From the NCBI RefSeq assembly GCF_030272615.1, contig NC_081414.1, positions 1,985,501-2,049,500 of the forward strand: 64,000 nucleotides of DNA, read 5' to 3'. A model generated the notes under the pieces. The model did no database searches, had not been told where the DNA came from, and saw nothing but the letters and a program-made list of their open reading frames with translations. Position 1 is the stretch's first letter; the number at the start of each line of letters is the position of its first letter. Positions 8,811 to 19,409 of this stretch are shown here, one piece after another. Source of the DNA: Cryptomeria japonica (lineage: Eukaryota > Streptophyta > Pinopsida > Cupressales > Cupressaceae). The position numbers were made by a program, and so were the translations under genes.

Positions 8811-11800
8811 ATGGCACCTAAGATCTAAGAACCCATTGTTGTTAAGAATGTTGAAAAGCCCTCACTGAAATATTCTCTAACTCCCAAAGTAGCATCTAAA
8901 CCAGATGACAAAACTGCATTTTCACTCATTCTGGATAGGGTTTTGCTAGTTGAGGATGTCAGATTCTTCACCAAATATCGAGTTCAAGAACTAGGTCATG
9001 TTGAAATCAAAGACACCTATGATGAACTGTGTACCGATGGAAAATTGGATAGCAAGTATGAGCACATTAAGATCAAGGGATTGAATGAAGCCCTAACCTA
9101 TCCTCGTGTCTTCAAACCCCAGTGCGTCAAGTTTGTTCTGAGCAGAGTTCACGATGATTTCATGTGGTTAGAGGAACAACCATTCAAAATTACCAAGGAA
9201 ATCATTCATTTGATCATCGGTTACCCTATTTACGATCATGCTCAAGCTCAGAAAATGATATCACAGAAGGAATTGATTAGTTTAATCAGAGTGGAATCCG
9301 ATTGTAGAGGATTGAAATTGAACAATGTGACAGATGCAGAGCTAAAATTTGCTATTAGAGTAATAGGTTATTGTTTCTTCCAATCAGCAAGGGAAAACAG
9401 TGTACCCTGTGCAGCAGTTGACTTAGCATACAAAATTGTAAAAAAGGGAATGAAAATTGATCTTTGTGAAGTATTGTTGAAAAATCTGTTTGAGAATCTG
9501 AACACCATAAGGAAGCCGAAGAAGAACAACTCATCCAATACACTAAAGTTTGGATCACTATTAGTATGTATGTTTTTCTATTTTGAAAATTCTTTCCATC
9601 AGTCGGTAAAGTAGTTTGGGAGCTACACCAACCAATCACCCATCAAATCAATGACTTCATCAAGAAGCTAGGTGATAATTTTAATGATATTATGGATGAT
9701 TACTTTAGCAAGTTTCAAGAGAAGATGCATAACAAATATAGAATTCCACCCAAGCTAGTGGAGAAATACAAGGATGACATATGTTTTGAAGTGGACACTG
9801 ATTACTGCTATGTTAATGTTGTGGAATCGAGAACTCAATCTTTACCACCTATGGGTTATGAGATTGATTTTGACATCACACAACAATAGATAGATGTTTT
9901 TCTTACATTACCAAGGCATACTACCGAGATGAGGTATGGAACATATGAAGAAGTGAAAGAGAAAGTAAAGATGAGCATTATAGTACCAAAAGCTACAAGA
10001 AAAGCAACAAAAATGATCAAGACATTAACAGAGAAATTTGGAGAAGGTTCTTCCTCCACACCTATCAAGGGCACTCTAGTCATCACCAAGGAGGAATCTG
10101 AAGCCCAAGAGGCTGCTATAACACTAAGCACCGAATTGCCCAAAGGGAAAGTTCTGAAGAGGAAGAAACAGGACACATCAAAGGCATCACCAACTCCCTC
10201 AGTGAAGCGCCCAAACACAAGATCATCTACAGTGTCACCGAGTAAGAAACCAAAGAATGTTACTGTTCCTAAGGTAACAAAAACTTACAAGAAATCTACT
10301 CGGAGACTCATTTTGACTAAAGAGTCCAGTGACACAGAATCTAAAGATGCTAACAAATTTTAGATTGTTAAGAGTACGAAGGACAATGTACATAGTGTTG
10401 AAAATTTTTGGGCAAATCTAAAGCAATATGGTGGATTTGGATCATTCAGATATGTTAAGTATGAATCCAGATCTGATTATGAAAAGAGAAAAATTGAAGA
10501 AGTTGTCATCTGCACACTTCTAAAATTCCCATTGGTCCCATTGGAAGTATCTAACTCTCTTCCAAAAGAATTGTATTTGCATATTGATAATAGGTGGAAA
10601 TATGCAATGGACTCAGAAAAGCAAATTAGAGAAAGAAGTCTGGTACATCTTTTCCCCAACATGTCGGTAGATGAGATCAAAGAACATCTGATAAACTACC
10701 ACAAAAACTTCCTAGTCAAGCAAAGAGCCTTAAAATTGATGAATGGCCTTTACTTGGATGTAGAGAATGAGACCAAAGAAAAATGGCAGGAAATATTTTG
10801 AATCAAGAATGCTGGTGAGCAAGCTGAAGTTAAAATAGTTGATGTCACCGAGCAAGATCCTGATATCACCGAGCAAGACCCTGCTGACACCATACAAGTT
10901 GATGAGGATATCATGGATACCAAGGCACCTGAACAGGAAATGATAGAAGGGAATGCATATGCCAAACTGGTATCGAGTGAGTCAGTTTTGGAACAAGTTC
11001 AGCCCTATCCTCCGGTCACTCAATCTGTTGCAACCGAGCCCCCTTAGGATACTGAACAAGGTGCAGAGGTTCACAAGTATATAGAAGGAGAAGCTATTCC
11101 TCAGGCCACTAGGGAACAGACCTCTCAGGATCCTTCTAGCACTAAAAATGTTGCAACCAAGACAAAAAGAATAGAGGCACCAAAGGACACTACAGAGGCT
11201 AAAGAAACCGACAAAAGTGTTGCCTCTACCGAGCAACCTACCGAGAGTCAACAAACCTCTCAAGCCCTTGTCTTAGTTCCAATGGTGAAAGGTAAAGAAA
11301 AGAAAATGAAAAAGCATAGTTTCAAAATAGATTTGTCAAAACCAATAGTGTTGCCGAATGTCGATATCTCCAAATTAAAAGGGCAAGCACTCATTAAATT
11401 CGGTGAACTATGCAAAGCGAAAGCCGAACAAGAAAAACAAATGGCTATTCAAAAGAAAAATAAAGTACTTCAGAAGGTGAAAGCACTCTTAACCGATATG
11501 CTACCTGAAGCTATAGTGTCAACAGATGCAGCCATCCATATTCAACTGGATGAACTCCGCAATCAGATAGAGACATCTGGAGTAGATGCATCTGAATATT
11601 TGAGCAAGTTAAAGGACAAAGAGCTCACTGCTAAAATGATTGAAGAGGTACAAAAAGCTATTTCTATTGGCAAAGTTAAACTTGTCAAATTTATTGTTGA
11701 GTTGACCCCTCAACTCAAGCACATTCTCTATTTATTTCAAAAACTCTGTACATTTTCTCTATTCATTAAGGACATTAAAAATAAAACTGAAGCAATTGAA

Positions 11801-12181
11801 AAAGAGATCACCGATCTCTCAAATAAGTTGACCATAGAGCCAAATTCTATTTAGAATTTTTATACAAAGTTACAAAAGCTCATGGCTCAACAAATGGAAC
11901 TCAGGAATGAAGAACACAAAATAAGGATGGACATTATGACTCTGCAAACCTTATTCATTCCACACTTGTCTTTCGTCCAAGAACATATCAACAAAGCTAC
12001 CTCCCTATCCACTCAACAAGAGGGAAGCACCTTAGATGGACTAATTTCACTGTTAGCTGACATTACAGCTCAGAATTCACTTATGGATAGTGTTAAGGAT
12101 GCCCTCTCTGCCGCCCTTACCGATACCAAGACAAAGTACAAATCCATTTTTGACCAGTTGCCACCACCGAATGGTAACTAA
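8811..12181 (+). pseudogene. Family A ORF2: about 1,120-codon protein of unknown function
   Basis: The ATG at 8811 (MAPKI) and the terminal PPPNGN-stop at 12181 are shared with A2. The length is not a multiple of three and stops occur at about 8827, 9612, 9887, 10361, 10799, 11045 and 11852, so this copy is dead. Approximate residues: 44-268 a globular, mostly helical domain with the segment FKITKEIIHLIIGYPIYD and later CAAVDLAYKIVKKGMK; 294-420 a second conserved block (MDDYFSKFQEKM, CFEVDTDYCYVNVVE); 440-500 a basic Ser/Thr/Pro-rich tract with KRKK and KKPK that could be a nuclear signal; 574-660 a helical block; then an acidic Pro/Thr/Glu-rich part; 824-1100 coiled coil. No signal peptide, membrane segment, RT, integrase or protease motif was seen, so an envelope-like role is unlikely. 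I do not recognise the family. Confidence 0.8.
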
Positions 12182-12529
12182 GTTTTGATGTTTGTCAAAA
12201 AGGGGGAGTGAGTATCATATCAAAGTATATAGGGGAATGTAGTATACAGGGGGAGCATATACCGAACAGAAACAGAGTATTCAAATGCAGAATCAATTTT
12301 GACAAGAAATAGAGAACTGAGAAGTGAACCGAGTAGTTATCATAGAACATTGATCACCAAGCATGCAAAAATCAAAGTTATGTACAGTATATTGATAAGG
12401 GGAGTATATCTGAAATATACTATTTCATTGACAAATGTGTATACTGTCAGTTTAGTCAAATTTTGCAAGTATATAGATTTTTGAGGTATAACTTTGAAAG
12501 TAGTTTTGGCAAACATCTCAACTAATGTC

Positions 12530-12541
12530 AAAAGGGGAGAT
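12530..12541 (+). other. A1 polypurine tract
   Basis: AAAAGGGGAGAT lies directly before the 3' LTR start TGTTACTAC, the expected site for priming plus-strand DNA. The identical tract precedes the LTR in A2 on the minus strand. Confidence 0.85.
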
Positions 12542-13697
12542 TGTTACTACTTACTAAGTTGCCATTAGTCTTATGTTCAAAGTTATTCTAGTCGGTTACT
12601 ACTACCAAATTATTCAGTCGGTAAGCACAGTGCAGTCGGTTATAGATGAAACTAGTCTCAGAGCCTAGTATACACCGAGTTGTCTACCGAGCAGAAATAA
12701 TGACACACTAAGTGAAACGTGTTACCAGATTCATTGAATCTAGACACACATGTGGAAACATGTTACAAGATCAAGAAACATAGAACCGTTATCATATTGG
12801 AAATTGCACTTAAAGATTGTGTATGATTTTGAGGTCATCTAACCAATGAAATATTTTGTATGGTTATTCATTCGATAAATCATGTTTGTAAGATCGAAGC
12901 AATGAACTTGATCACCGACATAAGAGATCTATTTATACAGCATGAGTTAAGGATTAAATATATGTGTGTGCATGTGTGTATGAAGCAAGGCTTATACGAA
13001 AAAGGAAAATCATGAGAAATCATAGAGTGTTATGATTGTTACAATTGATAGAGAAACACAGAGGTCACCGAGAGGGATTTCAGAGAACAGTCAAGGAACA
13101 GAGTAAACAGAAGGGTTTACCGAGTTAATCTATTTATTACTGAGGTATGCTATAAGCAAGGTAATCTCATTTTGAGCACATAGAATCTGCTATAACATTC
13201 CAGATGTAAAGTTGCAGATATTTTGTAAAGATTTTGATTGTAATATTTTAAGTTGTAAGAGAAACCTTTAACAGGGTAAAAGACTCTAACTAAGTCTATA
13301 AATTGTAAAGCCTCTAACCAAGTGTAGCATTTAGAATAAGTGTTGTAAAATCCTTTAGCAAGGTAGATCTAACAGATCTTGATACTCCTAACAGGGTAAG
13401 CTATCAGAAATAGCTAAACATGTAGCTCTAACCGAGCAACCTTTATTATTGCAGTAGTGAAGTTGTGGGTGCCATCCCCACTGCAGTTTTTCTCTCTAAC
13501 CAAGAGTTTCTATACAACCAAAATATATGTGTTATGGAGTGAATTATTTATGATTGTTATTTATTTGTTTTAGCTTTATGTTATGTTACAACAGTTTTTG
13601 GTTTACATAACTATGAAGATATTGTTGATAAAAGGATTTGAAGTACTGATTCACCTCTCCCCTCTTAGTACATTAGCTTTCCATATTGGGCCTAACA
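12542..13697 (+). repeat. A1 3' LTR (1,156 bp)
   Basis: It has intact TGTTAC and CTAACA ends and aligns with the 5' LTR with scattered, mostly transition differences and one deletion near 12715 where the 5' copy has extra sequence. The hairpin array is present, while the CGCAG/CTGCG stem is decayed on its 3' side (CTATA). Confidence 0.9.
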
Positions 13698-13702
13698 ATG
13701 AC

Positions 13703-14188
13703 ATGTTACATATTGGAGATTTTGATTTGATGTCATTGTATACTCAGTGTTGTATCTTGATTTCTCTCATGTTGACATGGATATTAGTTTGGTTTGGGTA
13801 TGTCTATTGCATTGGTTGGTCTACAAGTTGTACAATTTTGTGAGTTGTCTTTACTTACATGATTGCACCTATGACTTGGATATATGGGTTGTTTATGCCC
13901 ATAGATCTTTCATTGTTTATGAATATTCAAATTTGGTGGCTTGTCTTAGTCATTGGCTCACTGATTTGTTATCATGTTGAGGAGGAGAGATGTTGTTACC
14001 AGGTACAGTCATGATGGGGGACCTACATAGTTGACTATGTGATGCCGACAAGTTGGACACATTGAGTTAGATGCCCAGTTCAGTGGATATGATCATGGTG
14101 ATATGAATGTTTCTTGTGTTTAGATACTTTGGCATGACATGATTTGGTTTTGCAGATGGTGATTTGTTTTGGATTCCTGATTGGTTAC
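13703..14188 (+). other. Element E internal segment between A1 and solo LTR G
   Basis: It continues the second unit of the 455-bp duplication to about 13800, then becomes T/G-rich non-coding DNA. Short readings here are Leu/Val/Phe/Cys-rich only because the strand is T rich. It ends in GTTAC (14184-14188), the likely left duplication of LTR G. Confidence 0.55.
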
Positions 14189-15567
14189 TGTGTGCGGGAA
14201 AAGTGGTGCAATGAAATGAAAAAATGTGTATTCAAGACTTATCCACACACCAATAGGACTCTTGGTGCAAGTTATAGAGCTATATGGAATAGCTCAACTT
14301 CCCAAGGGATGTTCCATTGTTCTCTATCTCACAAGACCCCTCAAGCCAATGCCTTTTCTCTCATATCACCGAGCAAAGTGACTTAGGGATGACAATCATG
14401 AGAATGAGGGATGTTTGATCAATCTAACATGAATGCAATTCTAAATGTGCATGATAATAACAAATAAGAATTAAACTAACATGTATATGATGATAAGATG
14501 GAAGGAATAGTAAAAGAACTATCCTAACATGATACACTAGTTTAATATGATTATTTATGATGATAGAAATGCTTCTAAAATGCTTGATAAAAATGAGTAT
14601 AGATTAGATGCATAAAATTTGGACGATATAATGATAGAAGAGTGGATCTATTTATAGGGAAAATAGGCCAATGAAGATTCAAGATTGGATGATCCTATCA
14701 AGTGTCAGGATTGAAAGTTATCAATCCATGTTTACAATTCTCACCAATGAAATGGTGACAATTGTCAACATAAGATTGCTTGAGAGGAGATGTAAGAAGC
14801 ATTAAATTCTTGAGAAGACCTCATGGCTACCTTAGGAGGTAAGGGTTAAGGTTAGGTTAAGGTTATCCATTGGTAAAAGCTTTTACCCAAAGGATAAACT
14901 CTTGTGCAAGGGTTAAAGAAATAACCAAGGTTAAAGCCATCAATGCTTGATGAGACCCTTGGGTTAGATGAGGGTTGAGTTAGAGAGAAAGTATCTAATA
15001 ATGCAAGAGGGTTGAGTTAACCATTAATGGTTTGGAAGACTTTCAAGTTTAACTTGTTGAAGACATAAAGCCTTTAATGTTTATTGAATACTTTAAGGGT
15101 TTTGAGAAGTGACCTTCTTTTGATTAGGGATGTGACAATATTTAGTAGATGGGTTAGGATAATTTAGAAGAATCTAGAAGGGGGTTTAGAGAGGCAAGTG
15201 GGAGATGTAGGAAAATGCAAGTGGGTGGAGGGTAATTTTAATTAAAATAAATTACTTTATTTCAACAAAAATAGATGCAAGTGGGGGCTTTAAATAAATT
15301 AGATTTATTTATTTGAAGTGAAAAATTTAATTAAATGTAAATTTAATTAAAAAGAGTAGAAAGGGGATTTAATTAAATAAAGTGATTTATTCAATTAAAT
15401 GATATGAAAGGCCTAACTGAATTTAATTGAATAAATTGAATAACTTATTTAATCAAATAGATGAATGTGAATGCTTTAATTAAATTAAATTTAATTAAAT
15501 AGAGGAATGAGAATAAAATGAATATTAAATATTCACTTAGAAAAGTGGTCATTTTTATATGTCTACA
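14189..15567 (+). mobile_element. Probable solo LTR G (1,379 bp)
   Basis: The segment begins TGTGTGCGGG and ends GTCTACA, with GTTAC (14184-14188) and ATTAC (15568-15572) as a five-base duplication with one mismatch. Its base composition (A-rich, many AATTAAAT blocks near 15230-15540) is unlike the T/G-rich flanks. A TATA-like TATTTATAG lies at about 14649. There is no primer site or coding sequence. Boundaries rest on the ends and duplication alone, so the call is moderate. Confidence 0.5.
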
Positions 15568-15572
15568 ATTAC

Positions 15573-17854
15573 AGTTGTATATCTTCTTGTGTTGAGGATC
15601 GTGGTTACTTTGACTTTTGGGAGCTCATGATGTGCACATTGAGTTCTTTGATTATTAGATGTCTTTGGTTGATTCTCATGTTAGAGGATGGTTTTATCAT
15701 ATTGTCATGGATATCTTGTATACACTTTCAATGGGAGATTTTGATAGTGATAATTTGGTGGTGTTGGATTTGATCATGATTGTTTGTTTGGTAGTTTTGT
15801 ATCTTCTTGAGATGGATTTCATGGTTTACTTGATATTGTTGATGTTTCAGTTGTATGTGTGTAGACCTGGATGATCTTCGTTTAGGAGATGGTTATCCCG
15901 ATGCTATGGAGAGTTTGGTATCATGGTTCAGTGGGAGCTTATAGTAGTGATGTGTATTCACCATTGGATGGTCGATGATCTTCTTAGTGTGTAGATGTTT
16001 GGAGGATGCCTTAGATCCTATTGCTACAGAAGGGTCTTTCGCATTTGTGGGTAAATTGTTAGGAGATGTTTACATCTTGATGGCTCAAGGAGTCCTTAGT
16101 TGAGGTGTGATTTTATGCTTTCATTTGACATGTTATCCTTGTTAGTAGGATGGACTTATATTATGTCATGGTACACTCTTGATATGCATTTAGAGTTATG
16201 ACATGTTATAGTTATTTGATATGTTTATATGAAGCATGTTATCTCCTTGGAGGAGATGGTTAGATCATGTTGTCATGTTTATGTTCTTGGCTCTCGAGAT
16301 TGGAGCTTTTGACATTGATCTTGGTTGGTTCTCTTTGTATTGAGTGTATGATCATTTTCTTGATACTTCATGATGGTGCTATGTTGCATTTGGAGTTTGG
16401 CATGGATTGATTGGTTACAGGTGCTCATGGATACATGGAGATGTAGATGATGCTATCATTCTCTTGTGATTAGAGATATGTGTTGAGATGGTTATTGTTT
16501 CAGCAGGAAGACCAAGGAGCATTCACCCGGTTTATGAACTTGAGAGGAGATTGTTCTTAGTATGAGTCAAGATGACTTGGATAGCTTGATAAGAATTCTC
16601 ATTCCCCACTCTTGGTCTACTCGGCGGTTTACTACTTGAGAGTTATTTCCCATTGTTCCTTTCAAGTGCATTATGTTTATGCTTATCTTTCATAGATATG
16701 GATCTTAAGCTATGGATGGATGTTTAGTTTTGCAGGGTTAATATGAGAGATTTATGGCATTGGTCATCTCCTTGTGCATTTGAGTTATTATTATGATGGT
16801 GGCAGTCATTGATATTAGTTTGGGAGATGGTTTATTGGGCATATTCCCTTGGCTTGGGAATGGATATTTAGTTTGATCTTCTTGGTTATGAGAGGCTTAC
16901 ATCCATGTTGATTACATATTATATATATTAGTTTAGTCCAAGGGACTGAACGATGTTTGGGTGTTATGCTTTTCATGTGGAGTTCTATGGAGGAGATCAT
17001 ACTTGACATAGTTGACATTTAGAGGTGTGTAGAGAAGCACATGCTACAAGATTTGATTTACAATATTTCTCTCTTTATTTTAGTTATCTTCCTGGATGTT
17101 TGTATTCACAATACATTGGTTGGAGGTTGTTTGGAGCTACGTGTTCACTGGTTTTTTGTTCATGTGTTGTCATGTGGGAGATGGCATAAAGGTTCATTTT
17201 TCTCTTTCTTTTGTTGGTGTGGTGAACATAAGATAATGTTGGAGACATGGTGTGAGAGTGGTACTTGAAAGTTATCGGTTTACGTGATGTTCATATTAAT
17301 GTGGATGTTCTTGATACTACATGGTTACACTTATATGATATGTTGTTACTGGATTCATTTTTGATATTGATATTACCTATGCTGTGGGAGTTCCTTGGTG
17401 TACATATGTGGCAGGTATTGCACTTGGGACTTATGGTTGCATTTTATAGGTTGCATATGTTGATGAGATGTTATTCACTTGGTTTTGTATGCCTTGGAGG
17501 CATGTATAGTTGATGTGTTAGCACTTTTTATGATTGTTATTTTCGCTATGTAAACAACTAACTTTGCATTGGATATCTTTGGATTAGTGTTTGTGTTCGG
17601 ATATCAATTGGTGTAGGACTTATTATTTGTTGTGAAAGATTGTGTGGCTTTCTCTTTGGATGGCCTTTTCATGTCTAATGGCAGTGACATGATGGAGGGT
17701 GGGAGCATTCATGTATGAGATTATGGTCACTTTGTTTCTTGTTGCAGGAATCTTGATGGAGCACTTGGATTCCATGATGGTATATGTGCGTGGAGAGATC
17801 AGTCTCTTGTTCGTGTGTCAGATTACTTCTCGGCCCTTATGCAATGTATACAAC
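15573..17854 (+). other. Element E internal domain, strongly T/G-rich and without genes
   Basis: Over 2.2 kb the plus strand is dominated by T and G, with very little C and recurring words such as GGAGATGG and TTGATATTG. No frame is conserved. The domain leads into the purine tract of element E, so it is an authentic part of the element and probably only has a structural or packaging role. Confidence 0.6.
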
Positions 17855-17865
17855 AAGTGGGAGAA
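17855..17865 (+). other. Polypurine tract of element E
   Basis: AAGTGGGAGAA lies immediately before the 3' LTR start TGTTGGG. Tracts of this form are typical before copia LTRs and set the 3' LTR boundary. Confidence 0.8.
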
Positions 17866-17952
17866 TGTTGGGAAAATGGTGTTGTACACCTTGCATAATA
17901 ATTTTTCATTGTTGTATTATTTTCTTATTGTGTGTGGTGGACATGGAATTAT

Positions 17953-18748
17953 TGTTGGCATATGCACACTCCAATGAGACATTGTAGGTGATTGAAGGTT
18001 TTGTCATTGATGGCAACCTTACAATCCTATGGCACCGACAAAGCATTACACTGACAAGATAGTTCACCAATATCAACAGATCACACTCTACATCGACACT
18101 CAGACCACCGGCACCACAGAGAAAGAAAGCATACTGACACAGAGGCCGACGAGATTTTTTATATATTATATTTTGTTTATTATTATAAAAACTTTGTAAG
18201 CCGACTTGGAAAATTGTAAAATGACTCTTATATATAAGAGAGATCATTGTAAACATTTTGTAGGAGTAGAAAAAGATATTAGGCAGACCTATTATGTGAA
18301 ATATAGGTTAAAGGTTTTATGTAAAGAACAGAGTAGAAACCGGTACTGGATCTGGCATTATAGATGCTATTGTAAAGCAGTACAAGATATTGGATTTGTA
18401 TAATCCACATTGTAAGTCAGTGAGACTTCCCATTGAGCAGTGAGCTCTAGGCAGTTGGCCTTCCTGCTTGTGAAGGCCCCTCTTGTAAGTAATATTCTCT
18501 TATTGGCCAGTAAGTGAATATTGTGGGTCACAAATCCCACTGAGTTTTTTCCCACACTGGGTTTCCTCATTAAATCCTTGTGTCATGGTGTGTTTTTCAT
18601 GTGGGTGCTTTTAATTCTGTTTATTGCATTATTTCTTACATATCGGTACACTATTATAATATGTTCTACATGTTTTAAGTTAAGAAATTATATTCACCAG
18701 TTAGATACTGATTCACCCCCCCTCTTAGTATCTGTGGGAATCCTAACA
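17953..18748 (+). mobile_element. Solo LTR H (796 bp), copia type
   Basis: It starts TGTTGGCATATG, ends CCTAACA, and is flanked by an exact ATTAT duplication (17948-17952 and 18749-18753). Comparison with the uninterrupted 5' LTR of E proves that it is an insertion. Its first 12 bases match those of the LTRs of element B, and it carries the same CACCCCCCCTCTTAGTA block near its end and a GTGGG/CCCAC hairpin plus TGAG/CTCA stem-loop at 18532-18569. It is otherwise a separate family. A perfect palindrome CTCTTATATATAAGAG (18225-18240) contains its likely TATA box. Confidence 0.92.
18231..18240 (+). promoter_or_regulatory. TATA box in solo LTR H, inside a perfect palindrome
   Basis: TATATAAGAG forms the right half of a 16-bp palindrome starting at 18225. 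It lies about 280 bp into the LTR, as expected for a core promoter. Confidence 0.5.
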
Positions 18749-19409
18749 ATTATATTGTAATATTATATTGTATTGTTGCACCTAGGAGCACCTAGATGGA
18801 CATGTAACATGTAGATATTTCCTTGAAATATTTTTGTAACCACTTGATGAGTTGTATTGACACATTGGTATTATTATATTGCATTTATTGAATGTTGGGG
18901 AATGTAATTGTGATGAAGTACCCAATATTAAATGTGGGGCAAGGATAGGTAAGAAAAATATTATATTTTATTGTCACATGGTTTTGGGCACATTGTTTTG
19001 ATGTAATACCACTTGGTGGTTTTGTGGGAGCTTGTGTTTATAAAAGCAACCATAAATGTAGTTGTTTGGGTTGGATAGTTGGCTAGGTTGGCATTTGTGA
19101 AGGAGGAAGCATGGCATGGTATGTGTGGATTCATGCTTGGTCACATGCAATGCTTGGTTATGGCTGGGTTTTTAAGGATTTCCATAGTTGTATTATAATG
19201 GATGCATTGCTGATAATACATGGTGGATGATGCTTTTGGAGTCTGGTTTTTTCCCTCATGAGGGTTTTCCTAGGGTATATCTTGTGTCATCTTTGATGGG
19301 TATGTTGTCTATTATGTGCATATGGCTTCTATGTGTTGAAATGATTGAAATCTAAATTGGGTTTTGTAGAAATTGTCATAATGTTGGATGCAAATTTCCT
19401 TACAGTTTG

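Larger units (their letters stand above)
5659..13697 (+). mobile_element. Element A1: non-autonomous copia-like LTR retrotransposon, family A
   Basis: LTRs of about 1.17 kb flank a 5.7-kb internal region with an initiator-Met-type primer site, ORF1 (coiled coil and five CCHC knuckles), ORF2 (about 1,120 codons, unknown) and a purine tract, with no protease, integrase, RT or RNase H. The left end reads TATTAC where the family has TGTTAC, a G-to-A change. Flanks ATTAC (5654-5658) and ATGAC (13698-13702) are a duplication with one difference. A second full copy with the same layout lies at 22274-30354 on the other strand. The missing pol is therefore a property of the family, not damage to one copy. 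Confidence 0.88.
2424..19404 (+). mobile_element. Element E: non-coding LTR retrotransposon (LARD-like) carrying four nested insertions
   Basis: Two direct LTRs (2424-3136 and 17866-19404, the latter interrupted) begin TGTTGGGAAAATGG and end CCTTACA. The 5' LTR is followed by an initiator-Met-type primer site and the 3' LTR is preceded by a purine tract. Flanking five-base duplications are GATTG and GTTTG. After removing insertions F, A1, G and H the element is only about 5.8 kb, with an internal region of about 4.4 kb. No gag, protease, RT or integrase reading was found in it, so it looks like a large retrotransposon derivative that would need enzymes in trans. The primer site and purine tract suit a Ty1-copia parent, but that is inference. 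Confidence 0.85.
17866..19404 (+). repeat. Element E 3' LTR, interrupted by solo LTR H
   Basis: 17866-17952 and 18754-19404 together match the 5' LTR (2424-3136). The first 87 bp and the rest are separated by H plus its ATTAT duplication. The LTR ends at TTACA, followed by GTTTG, the right target duplication of E. Confidence 0.88.

Noticed and set aside
8811-12181. ORF2 of family A as an envelope-like protein
   Set aside because: Some plant copia elements carry an env-like ORF after pol, but this ORF has no signal peptide or membrane segment and there is no pol before it.
13747-17977. Several short readings rich in Leu, Val, Phe and Cys that look like membrane proteins
   Set aside because: They come from T/G-rich, non-coding DNA of element E in more than one frame, have no conserved motif and overlap each other.
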